Shown here: one piece after another, positions 18,570 through 27,594 of the stretch
Numbering within the stretch: the first letter of the stretch is position 1
How the letters are laid out: each line of letters opens with the position of its first letter
Source: Paraburkholderia agricolaris
Lineage (GTDB): Bacteria > Pseudomonadota > Gammaproteobacteria > Burkholderiales > Burkholderiaceae
DNA: 64,000 bases
Direction of reading: 5' to 3'
Assembly: GCF_009455635.1 (NCBI RefSeq)
Contig: NZ_QPER01000002.1
Span: 124,001 to 188,000, forward strand
Made by a program: the position numbers and the translations under genes
Notes under the pieces: model-generated
What the model was told of the DNA's origin: nothing
Database searches by the model: none
What the model saw: only the letters and a program-made list of their open reading frames with translations

Positions 18570-19097
18570 ATGCTCAAAACCATTCTGATCGCCATCGTTG
18601 CAGTGGTGGGTCTTGTGCTCATCTACGCGGCAACGCGGCCCGATACCTTTCGCATCGAGCGTAGCGTGCGCATCAAGGCGTCACCCGAGCGGGTCTATGG
18701 ATTGATCGACGACCTGCATCAATTCAATCGCTGGAATCCGTTCCTGCGCAAAGATCCCGCGACGCAAGGCACCTACAGCGGCACGCCGGACGGCAAGGGG
18801 GCGCGCTATGCGTGGCAAAGCGAGAAGATCGGCGTGGGGCAGATGGAGATCGTCGATACGGCGGAGGCGTCGAGCGTGACGATGAAGCTCGATTTTCTGA
18901 AGCCGTTCGAAGCGCACAACATCGCCGAATTCGAGTTGAAGCCGGAGGCGGGAGAAACCCAGGTCACATGGGCGATGCACGGACCCGCGCCGTTTCTGTC
19001 GAAGCTGATGCAGGTGTTCTTCAGCATGGACCGAATGGTCGGCAAGGATTTCGAAGACGGCCTGAGCAATCTGAAAACGCTTGCCGAGGCGAACTGA
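18570..19097 (+). CDS. Membrane-anchored SRPBCC (polyketide-cyclase-like) protein
   Basis: A 175-residue protein with one N-terminal transmembrane anchor (LKTILIAIVAVVGLVLIYAA) and a START/SRPBCC ligand-binding domain from about residue 32 (RIERSVRIKASPERVYGLIDDLHQFNRWNPF). AAAGGG precedes the ATG at 18570; a longer frame from 18504 lacks homology. SRPBCC proteins bind hydrophobic ligands and often accompany ECF42-linked clusters. No catalytic residues can be assigned. Confidence 0.85.
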   Translation: MLKTILIAIVAVVGLVLIYAATRPDTFRIERSVRIKASPERVYGLIDDLHQFNRWNPFLRKDPATQGTYSGTPDGKGARYAWQSEKIGVGQMEIVDTAEASSVTMKLDFLKPFEAHNIAEFELKPEAGETQVTWAMHGPAPFLSKLMQVFFSMDRMVGKDFEDGLSNLKTLAEAN

Positions 19098-19151
19098 ATA
19101 CGCGCGATGTGCTGCGCGAGCGGGCACATAGCAGAATCAATGGATTCCATC

Positions 19152-19559
19152 ATGCATAAGCAGATCTACGTCAATCTCGCTGTCGACGATCTCGAACGGT
19201 CGAAGGCATTTTTCAGCGCGCTCGGTTTTACCTTCGATCCGCAATTCACCAACGAGCAGGCTGCCTGTCTGGTCCTCGGCGAGAACCTCTACGCGATGCT
19301 GCTGGTCAAGGACCTGTTCAAGTCCTTCACACGCAAGTCGCTTTGCAATCCGAAGGAAAGTACCGAGGCGTTGTTAGGGCTCTCATGCGAGAGCCGGGGC
19401 GAAGTAGATGCGCTGGTCGCCAAGGCGCTTGCCGCCGGCGGCATGGTGCCGCGCGCGCCGCAGGACTACGGCTTCATGTACGGACATGGATTCGAAGATA
19501 TCGACGGCCATATCTGGGAGTTGATCTACATGGACCCGAACGCCAAGGCAGCGGGCTGA
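19152..19559 (+). CDS. VOC superfamily (glyoxalase-like) protein
   Basis: A 135-residue vicinal-oxygen-chelate fold protein (MHKQIYVNLAVDDLERSKAFFSALGF, ending FEDIDGHIWELIYMDPNA). The conserved C-terminal Glu in IWELIYMDP is a likely metal ligand. The start at 19152 matches the family beginning, although an ATG at 19140 would add four residues. The stop is four bases before the sigma-factor start, so the two are co-transcribed. Typical members are small dioxygenase-, lyase- or resistance-type proteins; the substrate is unknown. Confidence 0.87.
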   Translation: MHKQIYVNLAVDDLERSKAFFSALGFTFDPQFTNEQAACLVLGENLYAMLLVKDLFKSFTRKSLCNPKESTEALLGLSCESRGEVDALVAKALAAGGMVPRAPQDYGFMYGHGFEDIDGHIWELIYMDPNAKAAG

Positions 19560-19563
19560 TTCC

Positions 19564-20841
19564 GTGACAGCACAGGCCACCCATCGTGCCATCGAGGCAG
19601 TCTGGCGGATCGAATCCGCCAAGGTCATCGCCCATGTCGCACGGATCGTGCGCGACGTGGGACTCGCTGAAGAGCTGGCGCAGGACGCGCTGGTGGCGGC
19701 ACTCGAACATTGGCCGGCTGCGGGCGTGCCCGACAATCCGGGGGCGTGGCTGATGGCAACCGCGAAGAACCGTGCCCTCGACCGCTTGCGCCAGGAAGCA
19801 CTGCATGCCCGCAAGCGCGAAGAGTTGGGCCACGATCTCGACGCAAGGGAGGCGCACCTCGTGCCGGATTTCGTCGATAGCCTCGATGCCGCACGCGCCG
19901 ATGATATCGGCGACGACCTGCTGCGGCTGGTGTTCACCGCGTGCCACCCGGTGTTGTCCACCGACGCCCGCGTCGCGCTCACGCTGCGCCTGCTCGGCGG
20001 TCTCACCACCGACGAAATCGCGCGGGCATTCCTCGTGCCCGAGCCGACCGTCGCACAGCGCATCGTGCGGGCCAAGCGCACGCTGTCCGCGGCCAAGGTG
20101 CCGTTCGAAGTGCCGCAGGCGGATGCGCGTGCGCCGCGGCTCGCCTCGGTGCTGCAGGTGATCTATCTGATTTTCAACGAAGGCTATTCGGCCACTGCCG
20201 GCGACGACTGGATGCGACCGGCGTTGTGCGAGGAAGCGCTGCGACTGGGGCGCGTGCTGAGCGGACTCGTGCCGGACGAAGGCGAAGTGCACGGCCTCGT
20301 CGCGTTGATGGAAATCCAGGCATCCCGTACCCGTGCGCGTATCGATACCGAGGGTAAGCCGGTGCTGCTGCTCGATCAGGACCGCAGCCGCTGGGACCCG
20401 TTGCTGATCCGCCGCGGCCTGGCCGCGCTCGCCACCGCGCACGCGTTGGGCGGCGCGAGCGGACCGTATGCGTTGCAGGCCGCGTTAGCCGCGTGTCATG
20501 CGCGCGCACGTCGCGCCGACGAGACCGATTGGGCGCAGATCGTTGCGTTGTACGACGCGCTGGCGCAGGTGGCGCCTTCGCCGGTGGTCGAGTTGAACCG
20601 GGCGGTGGCAGTCGGCATGGCGTTCGGGCCGGCTGCCGGACTGGAAATCGTCGATGCGCTCGCAGCCGATGCGGCGCTTGCGAACTATCACTGGTTGCCG
20701 AGCGTGCGTGGCGATCTGCTGGAGAAACTCGGCCGCGTGGATGAGGCGCGCGCCGAATTCGAACGCGCTGCCGCCATGACGCGCAATGCGCGCGAGCGCG
20801 AACTGTTGCTCGAGCGTGCCGCGCGCGGCCGCACGCATTGA
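19564..20841 (+). CDS. ECF42-type RNA polymerase sigma factor
   Basis: A 425-residue sigma-70 family factor, more than double a normal ECF (about 190). Sigma-2 (about 10-80, with GLAEELAQDALVAALEHWP) and sigma-4 (about 115-175, LLGGLTTDEIARAFLVPEPTVAQRI) are followed by a long helical C-terminal extension (DUF6596, TPR-like) with the conserved YLIFNEGYSAT block. This architecture plus DGPF neighbours identifies the ECF42 group, which has no anti-sigma gene; the extension is thought to control activity. An ATG/GTG start near the VOC stop implies coupling. No anti-sigma factor is seen here. Confidence 0.92.
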   Translation: MTAQATHRAIEAVWRIESAKVIAHVARIVRDVGLAEELAQDALVAALEHWPAAGVPDNPGAWLMATAKNRALDRLRQEALHARKREELGHDLDAREAHLVPDFVDSLDAARADDIGDDLLRLVFTACHPVLSTDARVALTLRLLGGLTTDEIARAFLVPEPTVAQRIVRAKRTLSAAKVPFEVPQADARAPRLASVLQVIYLIFNEGYSATAGDDWMRPALCEEALRLGRVLSGLVPDEGEVHGLVALMEIQASRTRARIDTEGKPVLLLDQDRSRWDPLLIRRGLAALATAHALGGASGPYALQAALAACHARARRADETDWAQIVALYDALAQVAPSPVVELNRAVAVGMAFGPAAGLEIVDALAADAALANYHWLPSVRGDLLEKLGRVDEARAEFERAAAMTRNARERELLLERAARGRTH

Positions 20842-20898
20842 ACCCGAAGCGTACCCAGGCAACTTACCGGATCAACTGGCGCACACCCGGCGCGACGA

Positions 20899-21477
20899 TC
20901 AGGCCGAAAAGAACGCCACGGCGGCCGTAACCACGCCCGCTGCGGCAATGCCGAACGACAGATTGCGCAGCCATTTCTTGCGGGTCAGCAATGTGATCGC
21001 GCACAGGGCGATCGCTACCTGAATCAGGGTCGTGGCCTGGGCCCAGCGATGATGGCCGTGCAGCAGTGCTTCACTTTTCGCGTCGTTATCGACGACTTCC
21101 TTCTCGATCGCCTCAGCCTTCGCGCGGATCGGCTCCTTCTGCTGCTTGTACTTGTCGACGTCGGCGAGGAATTTGGCATGCGCGTCGGCATTGCCGGCCG
21201 ATAGCGCCGCGCCGAGTTCAGCGAGATTCTCTTTCTCGCCCTTGGCCTGGTAGTAGTTCCATTGATTCGACGCTTCGGTCTTTTTAATGGCGGCTTCGTT
21301 CTTGTAGTAGAGCGCCAGATTTTCGCTGTTGCCGCTCTGGTAGGCGCACAGCGCGCCGATCGTCGCGAGGATCGCCGTCATCACGGCCATGCGGCTCGCA
21401 AAGGGATCCTCGTCGTGGTGGCCGGCGTGTTCAACCGCATGGTCGTGCGGACCATGCACTTCATATTCTTCAGACAT
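20899..21477 (-). CDS. DUF4337 membrane protein
   Basis: A 192-residue protein with a His-rich acidic N-terminus (HGPHDHAVEHAGHHDEDPF). It has one transmembrane segment at about 28-46 and a charged helical/coiled-coil stretch in the middle. Two C-terminal transmembrane helices follow (TTLIQVAIALCAITLL and FGIAAAGVVTAAVAFF). The pattern matches DUF4337, function unknown. The start at MSEEYEV fits the family; upstream codons look non-coding. It converges with the sigma-factor gene with only 57 bases between. Confidence 0.85.
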   Translation of the reverse strand: MSEEYEVHGPHDHAVEHAGHHDEDPFASRMAVMTAILATIGALCAYQSGNSENLALYYKNEAAIKKTEASNQWNYYQAKGEKENLAELGAALSAGNADAHAKFLADVDKYKQQKEPIRAKAEAIEKEVVDNDAKSEALLHGHHRWAQATTLIQVAIALCAITLLTRKKWLRNLSFGIAAAGVVTAAVAFFSA

Positions 21478-21561
21478 CTGATTCTCCGAGCGAAGCTTTT
21501 CTTGTGATCTCCGGGCGGCGCGCATGGCGGTGGCCCATGCGCGGACGACGCTGCAAGTGCT

Positions 21562-21580
21562 GCCCGCCGGTCCGGCGGGC
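21562..21580. terminator. GC-rich hairpin downstream of the XapX gene
   Basis: Arms GCCCGCC (21562-21568) and GGCGGGC (21574-21580) enclose GGTCC. It lies between the XapX gene and DUF4337 on the minus strand. No strong T-run follows, so termination is plausible only. Confidence 0.35.
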
Positions 21581-21697
21581 TCAATCTTAGCGTGCGGCGC
21601 CCGGTGATGGAAAAGCTATCGGCGCGAAGATATGTCGATGAGGGACGTCGATGAGGAACGTCAACCGGCGGACGAAGAGGCGGCCGAAGGGCGAACG

Positions 21698-21874
21698 TCA
21701 GTGAATACCGGCCGCCAGCCACGTCCGCACGAGCGGGATCATATGTTCGCCGGCCAGCATGCCGAGCAGGCCGACGAGCGCGACCGTCGGCGGCGCGGGC
21801 GATTTCACCTGCATGATGCTGTAGAGCAAACCGACCACGACGCCGGCAATAAGCGAGATCAAATACGCTTTCAT
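21698..21874 (-). CDS. XapX domain membrane protein
   Basis: A 58-residue protein with two transmembrane helices (MKAYLISLIAGVVVGLLYSIM and PPTVALVGLLGMLAGEHMIPLV). It matches the XapX/DUF1427 family by length and the GxxVGxLY and PAPP motifs. The start is set by homology; the longer frame runs into the neighbouring oxidoreductase gene. Function unknown. It may be co-transcribed with the oxidoreductase 55 bases upstream. Confidence 0.87.
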   Translation of the reverse strand: MKAYLISLIAGVVVGLLYSIMQVKSPAPPTVALVGLLGMLAGEHMIPLVRTWLAAGIH

Positions 21875-21929
21875 GTTTGATAAACCCATCTGAAATGCGG
21901 GCCGCCACGCCCGCTGGTCGCTTCGGCAA

Positions 21930-22895
21930 TTACATCGTGATGACGATCCGGCCGCGCGCGCCGGCGGCCACTGCCTCATAGGCTTCGCGGGTCCGTTCAA
22001 GCGGGAATTCCTGCGCGATGGCCGGCCCTTGCAGCTTGCCGCTTTCGAAGCCTTCCACCAGCGCGGTCATCAGCGGTGCCGATTCGGCGACGCCCAGCTT
22101 GGCGCTGTCCACGCCGAGCAATTGCGTTTCGTTGTGGTAGAAGTCGATCAGATCGAATTCCACCCGACGTTGGCCCGTGGCGCTGATCTCCAGCACCCGG
22201 CCGCGGCGTTTGACGAGACTGAGTGCGGTCTGAAACGCGACACCGCCGACGGTGTCGTACACCACGTCCGCGCCGGCGCCGCCGGTTAGCGCCTTCAGGC
22301 GCGCCGTCACGTTTTCGTCGAACGGTACGTAGTCGTCGAGCAGCCGGGCCGCCGGGGTATCGGCGGACAGCGGATGACGATCGACCCCGATCACGCGGGC
22401 GCCCCGCGCTTTCGCGATTTGCACCACCGCGCCGCCGACAGCGCCGCCTGCCCCGATCACGGTAATCGTTTCGCCCGCCTGCAGATGGGCGTACTCGACC
22501 GTGCCGAGCCACGCGACCACGAAGCTCACGCCGATCGCGGATGCCTGCGCATGGCTGAGCGTAGCGGGCTTGCGCGACAAGGCGGTGAGCGGAATCTTGA
22601 TGAACTCGGCATGTGTGCCGTCGCGTGTGAAGCCGATATCGCCGCCCGTGCCCCAGACTTCCGCGCCGAGCCAGGCCTGCGGGCCATCCACCACGACGCC
22701 GCTGAAGTCGCGTCCGGGCGTGCGCGGCAGGACCGTGTGCTCGAAATGGCCAGACACGTTCTTGACGTCGCTCGGATTCACCGAAGCCGCCTTGATTTGC
22801 ACCACGGCACTATCCGCGTCGGCTTGCGGCGTCGGCAGATCGACGATTTCGAGAACGCCGGGTTCGCCAAAAGTCTTGAACTGAATCGCTTTCAT
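21930..22895 (-). CDS. NADP-dependent quinone-oxidoreductase-like MDR protein
   Basis: A 321-residue zinc-independent medium-chain reductase. It has the GroES-like N-terminal domain (MKAIQFKTFGEPGVLEIVDLP, PGRDFSGVVVDG) and a Rossmann nucleotide site VIGAGGAVGGAVVQIAKARGARVIG at about 145-170. The zinc-binding Cys/His pattern of alcohol dehydrogenases is absent, so it is likely an NADPH:quinone or enone reductase. An AraC gene follows upstream on the same strand, separated by 166 bases. Confidence 0.9.
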   Translation of the reverse strand: MKAIQFKTFGEPGVLEIVDLPTPQADADSAVVQIKAASVNPSDVKNVSGHFEHTVLPRTPGRDFSGVVVDGPQAWLGAEVWGTGGDIGFTRDGTHAEFIKIPLTALSRKPATLSHAQASAIGVSFVVAWLGTVEYAHLQAGETITVIGAGGAVGGAVVQIAKARGARVIGVDRHPLSADTPAARLLDDYVPFDENVTARLKALTGGAGADVVYDTVGGVAFQTALSLVKRRGRVLEISATGQRRVEFDLIDFYHNETQLLGVDSAKLGVAESAPLMTALVEGFESGKLQGPAIAQEFPLERTREAYEAVAAGARGRIVITM

Positions 22896-23061
22896 CGCTT
22901 GTCACTCCTGTCGGGTCTTGCGCTGCCTCGTGCAGCGGATGAGCGTAGTCTAGGTGGCCGGTACGGAGGCGTTGAGACAAAGACTTTCGAATTTCGGACA
23001 AAACATGGCGTGGGCCTGCCGACGGCCGTTGTTGGGCTGTGGAGCGGCCAGCACGCCGGGC

Positions 23062-23910
23062 TCACGCGTTCGTGGCGTTCGTGGACTGCCTGTCTTGCGC
23101 GGGCTCTGGCGCACTGGCCGTGTTCGCGTCGCTCAGCGTCGCGCGCGGATCGAAGCCGGTCGGCGGTGCGCCCAACTCACGCCGGAACATGTCGCTGAAG
23201 CTGCTCGGCTGGAAACCCAGCGAGCGGGCGATGCTGCTGACCGGGCGTCCCTCGGCGAGACCCGACACTGCCACTGCCAGTTGCACCTGGCGCCGCCATT
23301 CGGCAAAACCAACGCCCAACTCGCGGGTGAAGAGGCGCGCCAGCGTGCGCACGCTGGCGCCGACCGACGCCGCATGCTGTTCGAAGCTGATCGAGATCGA
23401 AGGGTTGTCGATTACCGCGCGGCACAAGGCGTCGAGCCGCCGGTCCGACGCATCGGGCAGTGCGATGCGCAGCGACGAGCGAGGCGCGTGTCCCAGCTCC
23501 AGCATCGCGAGACGATAGGCGGCGTCGAGATAGGTCTCGTCGCGAGCATAGGTGCGCTCGTGTTCCGCAATCGATGTGATGAGTTCACGCAACAGGCCGT
23601 TGATTTCGAACACGTCGCTGCGATGACTCAGGTGGCCGACGTTGCGCTCGTGGAAATAGATATTGCGCATCTCCACCTCGCTCATCATGTGGATGGAGTG
23701 AACGGTGCCGGCCGGCAGCCAGACCGCCCGCTGCGGCGGCACCACCAGCGCCTCGCGGCCGACTTCCACCCACATCACGCCCGATACCGCGTACAGCACC
23801 TGCGCCCACGTATGCGAATGCGGGTCGATGCGCAGCCCGCGCGGATAGTGCCGCGCGAGGGAGCGGGCGTCGGCGTCGTCGTGAAGTTCGGGTGGGCGGG
23901 CTTTGGGCAC
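23062..23910 (-). CDS. AraC family regulator with cupin sensor
   Basis: A 282-residue regulator. The N-terminal cupin barrel (HSHTWAQVLYAVSGVMWVEV, about 30-110) precedes the two helix-turn-helix motifs at about 160-255 (FEQHAASVGASVRTLARLFTREL and PVSSIARSLGFQPSSFSDMFRRELG). It resembles NimR/YpdC-type repressors that act on a neighbouring exporter; here the nearest candidates are the AEC transporter upstream and the oxidoreductase downstream. Target is inferred only. Confidence 0.88.
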   Translation of the reverse strand: MPKARPPELHDDADARSLARHYPRGLRIDPHSHTWAQVLYAVSGVMWVEVGREALVVPPQRAVWLPAGTVHSIHMMSEVEMRNIYFHERNVGHLSHRSDVFEINGLLRELITSIAEHERTYARDETYLDAAYRLAMLELGHAPRSSLRIALPDASDRRLDALCRAVIDNPSISISFEQHAASVGASVRTLARLFTRELGVGFAEWRRQVQLAVAVSGLAEGRPVSSIARSLGFQPSSFSDMFRRELGAPPTGFDPRATLSDANTASAPEPAQDRQSTNATNA

Positions 23911-24027
23911 GGCGGTTCGCTTCGCTGTTCACGGTCCGCTCTTCGCGCATGAAGAGCGTGGACCCGGATGGTCCGTGTGCGAAGCATAGCGCGAGGCGCG
24001 CAAGGATGGATATTCCGCGCGGTTCGC

Positions 24028-24975
24028 CTACGTGCGATGTCCCATCACCAGCAGCAACAACGACAAGGTCGCCACCGATCCCACCGTCGACAGCAAAATC
24101 GTGCGGGAGGTGATGTGCGCCTCGCGGCGGTAGAACTCGGCCAGCATGAATGGACCGGTGCCGGTGGGCAGCGCGGCCAGCACGACGGCCATCTCGACCA
24201 GCGCGGACGGGAGCCCGAACACGCGCGCCGCGAGCCACCAGGTCAGCGCCGGCTGTCCCAGCAGCTTGACGCCGCTCAGCAGCAGCGGGATACCGCTCGC
24301 GCCGGTCTCGGACGACGGACGTTTTTCCGCGAGGAACAAGCCAAGGCTGACCAGCGCGCACGGACTGGCGGCGCCGCTCAGCAGCTTCAGAAAGGTCTCC
24401 GCGCTTTGCGGCAATGCGACGTGAGTGCTCGCCAGCAGCACGCCTGCAATCGGCGACACGATCAACGGATTGCGCGCCAGCGAGCCCAGCACTTTCAGGC
24501 CCAGCTTGTGCGGCGTGCGTTCGGTCTGTAAGCCGACTTCGATCAGCACGATGGCAAGCGCAAACAGCACGCACGCGACGAGGATCGTGGCGATCGTGGT
24601 CGGCGTCAGGCTGCCCGGGCCGAACGCGATCATGCCGAGCGGAAAGCCGATGTAGCCGGTGTTCGGATACGACGCCGCAATGGCGTCGACGCTCGCGTCG
24701 GCCAGATGGCGGCCGCTGAACATACGGATGGCGAGAATCGGCAGAAACGCGCCGAGGCAACCGATCGAAAATGCCGCGACGAAGGCCGGTTGATAGAGCT
24801 GCTGCCACGTGGCATGCGCCATGGTGTCGAACAGCAGCGCCGGCAGTGCCAGCCAGACAACGAAGCGGTTCAGTTCGGACGCGCTGTTCGGTCCGAGCAC
24901 GCCGCGCCGGCGGCAGGCAAAGCCCGCGAAAATCAGGCCGAATACGGGAAGCAGAATCTCGAGAGTGGCTAACAT
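24028..24975 (-). CDS. AEC family transporter
   Basis: A 315-residue inner-membrane carrier of the auxin-efflux-carrier family with about ten hydrophobic segments, starting MLATLEILLPVFGLIFAGF and ending with IAxxPTGTGPFMLAEFY-type and TLSLLLLVMGHRT segments. Bacterial AEC proteins move malonate, malate or related carboxylates. ATG at 24975 was chosen because the extra upstream residues are not membrane-like. It is divergent from a LysR gene 124 bases away, which probably controls it. Confidence 0.88.
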   Translation of the reverse strand: MLATLEILLPVFGLIFAGFACRRRGVLGPNSASELNRFVVWLALPALLFDTMAHATWQQLYQPAFVAAFSIGCLGAFLPILAIRMFSGRHLADASVDAIAASYPNTGYIGFPLGMIAFGPGSLTPTTIATILVACVLFALAIVLIEVGLQTERTPHKLGLKVLGSLARNPLIVSPIAGVLLASTHVALPQSAETFLKLLSGAASPCALVSLGLFLAEKRPSSETGASGIPLLLSGVKLLGQPALTWWLAARVFGLPSALVEMAVVLAALPTGTGPFMLAEFYRREAHITSRTILLSTVGSVATLSLLLLVMGHRT

Positions 24976-25099
24976 CGGTGCAAAAGGTAGGGGCGCGGAG
25001 AACGATGCGCCAGCGTAGTGGCTTGCGTTGATACAATCCAATACTGTTTTTTGCTTCCAATAATACCTTTTCTGCATCGTCATTCAGCTTGAGGGCGTC

Positions 25100-25966
25100 G
25101 TGATCGATATCAAGCCGTTGCGCTACTTTGTGACACTCGCCGAGACACGCCATTTCGGCCGCGCGGCGGCGCGCCTGAATCTGTCGCAGCCGCCGTTGAG
25201 CCGGCAACTGGCGGCGCTGGAGGCGAGTCTCGGTGTGACGCTGCTCGAGCGCAGTCCGCGCAGTGTCACGCTAACCGCGGCGGGCGAGCGCTTTTACGCT
25301 GATGCGAAGGCGATCCTTGCGTCGGTGGAGCAGGCGGTCAGCAATGCCCATGCGGCGGCGCACGGCGACGCCGGCAAGCTGGCCATCGGCTTTACGATGT
25401 GTGCCGCGTACAACGTCGTGCCCGGCTATGCGCGCGCGTTCGGCGCGGCGTTTCCCGAGGTCGCATTGAATCTACGCGAAGTCGTGTCGAACGATCTGGC
25501 CGCGCAGGTGCTGTCCGGCCAGATCGACGCGGCGATCATGTTTCCTGGCGTGCCCGACAAGGGCATCGCGACACGGACGATTCTGCGCGAGCCCTTGTGC
25601 GTGGCGTTGTCGCGCAGCCATCCGCGAGCGCGCGCGCGGCGACTGACGATCGCGCAACTGGCGGGCGAGCCGTTCGTGCTGGCCTTGGCGGAAGTCGCGC
25701 CGAGCTTGCGCGCAACCATCCTCGAGCATTGCCGCTCGGGCGGCTTCGAACCGGATATCCGCTTTGAGGTGCAGTTGCAGCAGACCGTGCTCAGTCTCGT
25801 CGATGAAGGGGTGGGGGTGGCGCTCGTGCCGGCCTCGATGCGTAAGGCGCAACTCGCGGGCGTGGTGTTCCGGCCGCTGGTCGATGCGCCGCTGATCGAG
25901 CAGGTGCTGGCGTGGTCGCCGGCTAATCGCAATCCGTGTCTGGCGCGGTTTCTTGAGTTGGCGTGA
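25100..25966 (+). CDS. LysR family regulator
   Basis: A 288-residue LysR protein (MIDIKPLRYFVTLAETRHFGRAAARLNLSQPPLSRQLAALE), of the BenM/CatM-like branch that starts with an [LY]RYF motif. The co-inducer domain begins near residue 90. It is divergent from the AEC carrier gene across a 124-base AT-rich region, the standard layout for regulator and target. The inducer is unknown. Confidence 0.9.
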   Translation: MIDIKPLRYFVTLAETRHFGRAAARLNLSQPPLSRQLAALEASLGVTLLERSPRSVTLTAAGERFYADAKAILASVEQAVSNAHAAAHGDAGKLAIGFTMCAAYNVVPGYARAFGAAFPEVALNLREVVSNDLAAQVLSGQIDAAIMFPGVPDKGIATRTILREPLCVALSRSHPRARARRLTIAQLAGEPFVLALAEVAPSLRATILEHCRSGGFEPDIRFEVQLQQTVLSLVDEGVGVALVPASMRKAQLAGVVFRPLVDAPLIEQVLAWSPANRNPCLARFLELA

Positions 25967-26110
25967 GGGGGCAGGTTTTGATGGGACGGTGCGTGTGCCG
26001 CTTCGACGCCGCAGGGACTTTTGCAGCGACCCTGACGTGCAGGAAATCTGCGATCATCCTTGGCACCCTTTAACGCCTCTCAACCTCAAAGCGTTCAACC
26101 CCAGCCACCC

Positions 26111-26647
26111 ATGCCCACCCGCCCCACGCTCCTCACCACCGACCGTCTGATCATGCGTCCGCACACGCGCGACGATTTCCTCGAGAGCTATGCGATGTGG
26201 TCCGATCCTGAGGTGATCCGCTACATCGGCGGCAAGCCGTTCACACGCGAAGAGGTCTGGGCGCGCCTGCTGCGCTACGCCGGGCATTGGGCGATGCTGG
26301 GATACGGTTACTGGGTGGTGCGGGAAAAGGACAGCGGCCGGTTCCTGGGTGAAGTCGGCTTTGCCGACTACCATCGCGACATCGAACCTTCGTTGATGAA
26401 CACACCTGAGATCGGTTGGGCACTCGACCCCGCCGTCCACAATCGCGGCTACGCGACCGAAGCGGTGCGTGCAGCACTTGCGTGGGCCGACACGCAGTGG
26501 CCCGACGGCGAGACCGTCTGCATCATCGCGCCGGAAAACCAGCCCTCGTTGCGTGTCGCGCACAAGTGCGGTTATCGCGAGCAACATCACACGACGTATA
26601 AAGGCAAACCAACTATTGTGCTGCGGCGAGCGGCAGGCGTTGCCTGA
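26111..26647 (+). CDS. GNAT N-acetyltransferase (RimJ/RimL-like)
   Basis: A 178-residue acetyltransferase of the RimJ/L type (LLTTDRLIMRPHTRDDF, then EIGWALDPAVHNRGYATEAVRAALAWA, which holds the acetyl-CoA pyrophosphate loop R/Q-x-x-G-x-A). ATG at 26111 fits the family start; an extension to 26060 does not. It stands alone between a LysR gene and another GNAT gene. The substrate cannot be predicted. Confidence 0.88.
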   Translation: MPTRPTLLTTDRLIMRPHTRDDFLESYAMWSDPEVIRYIGGKPFTREEVWARLLRYAGHWAMLGYGYWVVREKDSGRFLGEVGFADYHRDIEPSLMNTPEIGWALDPAVHNRGYATEAVRAALAWADTQWPDGETVCIIAPENQPSLRVAHKCGYREQHHTTYKGKPTIVLRRAAGVA

Positions 26648-26711
26648 ATCGTCGCGCGGCGCATGCGCGGTTCGCGCGCCGACATGCAGCCGGCGCGCGA
26701 ACCGGCTGCCC

Positions 26712-26753
26712 TATTGACCACCTTACTGACCACCTTACTGACCGTCTTATTGA
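26712..26753. repeat. 12-bp tandem repeat over a stop codon
   Basis: About three and a half imperfect copies of a 12-bp unit (TTACTGACCACC on the plus strand) cover the end of the minus-strand GNAT gene. Read in that gene's frame, each copy contributes another stop: TAA, TAA, TAA, TAG at 12-base steps. Confidence 0.8.
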
Positions 26754-27487
26754 GCGCCTTCGCTGGCCGCCGCCCGTTGCCGCGCGATCAGATCCACTAG
26801 CCGTTCAACCTGTTTGCCCTGGGCGTCGAAGTTGCCGGCGTCGAGCCAGCGTACATAGTTCGGGCGCAGCGCGGGCCATTCACTGTCGATAATCGAAAAC
26901 CACGCGGTGTCGCGATTGCGTTCGTGATACACGATCGCCTGCCGGAAGATGCCTTCGAATGTAAAGCCATAGCGCAACGCCGCTGTGCGCGACGGCCCAT
27001 TGAGCGAATCGCACTTCCATTCGAAGCGGCGATAGCCGAGGTCGTCGAACACATGGCGCATGAGCAGGAACATCGCTTCCGTGGCAACGCGCGTGCGCTT
27101 CAGGCGCGGCGAAAAAGTGACGTGCCCGACTTCGATCACGCCGTTGGTGCGGTCGATACGCATCAGCGCGAGTGTGCCGACGGCCTTCCCGGACGCGAGA
27201 TCGATCACCGCGTAGTGCAGCGGATCCGGCGATGCAGCCATGCGCGTCAGATGCTCGCGATACGCGGCAAGGCTCTCAAACGGGCCGACCGCCAGATAGG
27301 TCCAGTCGCGGGCGTCGGCCGCCGAGCTATACGCCTCGTACAGGTCTGCCGCATGGCGCTCCACGTCCACCGGTTCGATCCGGCAGTATTGGCCCAGCAG
27401 CGGCTCACGGCCGGGTGCCTGAGCGCCTTTCCAGCCCGGCACGGGGGCGCCGATCGGCTGCTCGAAAGCGTTATGTCTGGGTTCCAT
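26747..27487 (-). CDS. GNAT family acetyltransferase
   Basis: A 246-residue GNAT of the RimJ/L type (LGQYCRIEPVDVERHAADLYEAY, later RVATEAMFLLMRHVFDDLGYRRFEWKC and NGPSRTAALRYGFTFEG). GGAGAACAC precedes the ATG at 27487. Its stop codon lies at the edge of a tandem repeat that supplies three further in-frame stops. It is divergent from a MocR-type regulator (107-base gap), which may regulate it. Such proteins often acetylate small amines or protein N-termini. Confidence 0.87.
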   Translation of the reverse strand: MEPRHNAFEQPIGAPVPGWKGAQAPGREPLLGQYCRIEPVDVERHAADLYEAYSSAADARDWTYLAVGPFESLAAYREHLTRMAASPDPLHYAVIDLASGKAVGTLALMRIDRTNGVIEVGHVTFSPRLKRTRVATEAMFLLMRHVFDDLGYRRFEWKCDSLNGPSRTAALRYGFTFEGIFRQAIVYHERNRDTAWFSIIDSEWPALRPNYVRWLDAGNFDAQGKQVERLVDLIARQRAAASEGAQ

Positions 27488-27594
27488 GTGTGTTCTCCTG
27501 TGGATAGGGATCATCGTTGCTTATGGAGAACGATACGGCAAACGTGGTATGTTAAAAAGATCCAACGGAACAGCATTTGATAGGTCCAGCCACG

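Noticed and set aside
23585..25207. 540-codon minus-strand frame across the AraC and AEC genes
   Set aside because: It overlaps two well-supported genes in another frame and is composed of low-complexity Arg/Ala sequence; a frame shadow.
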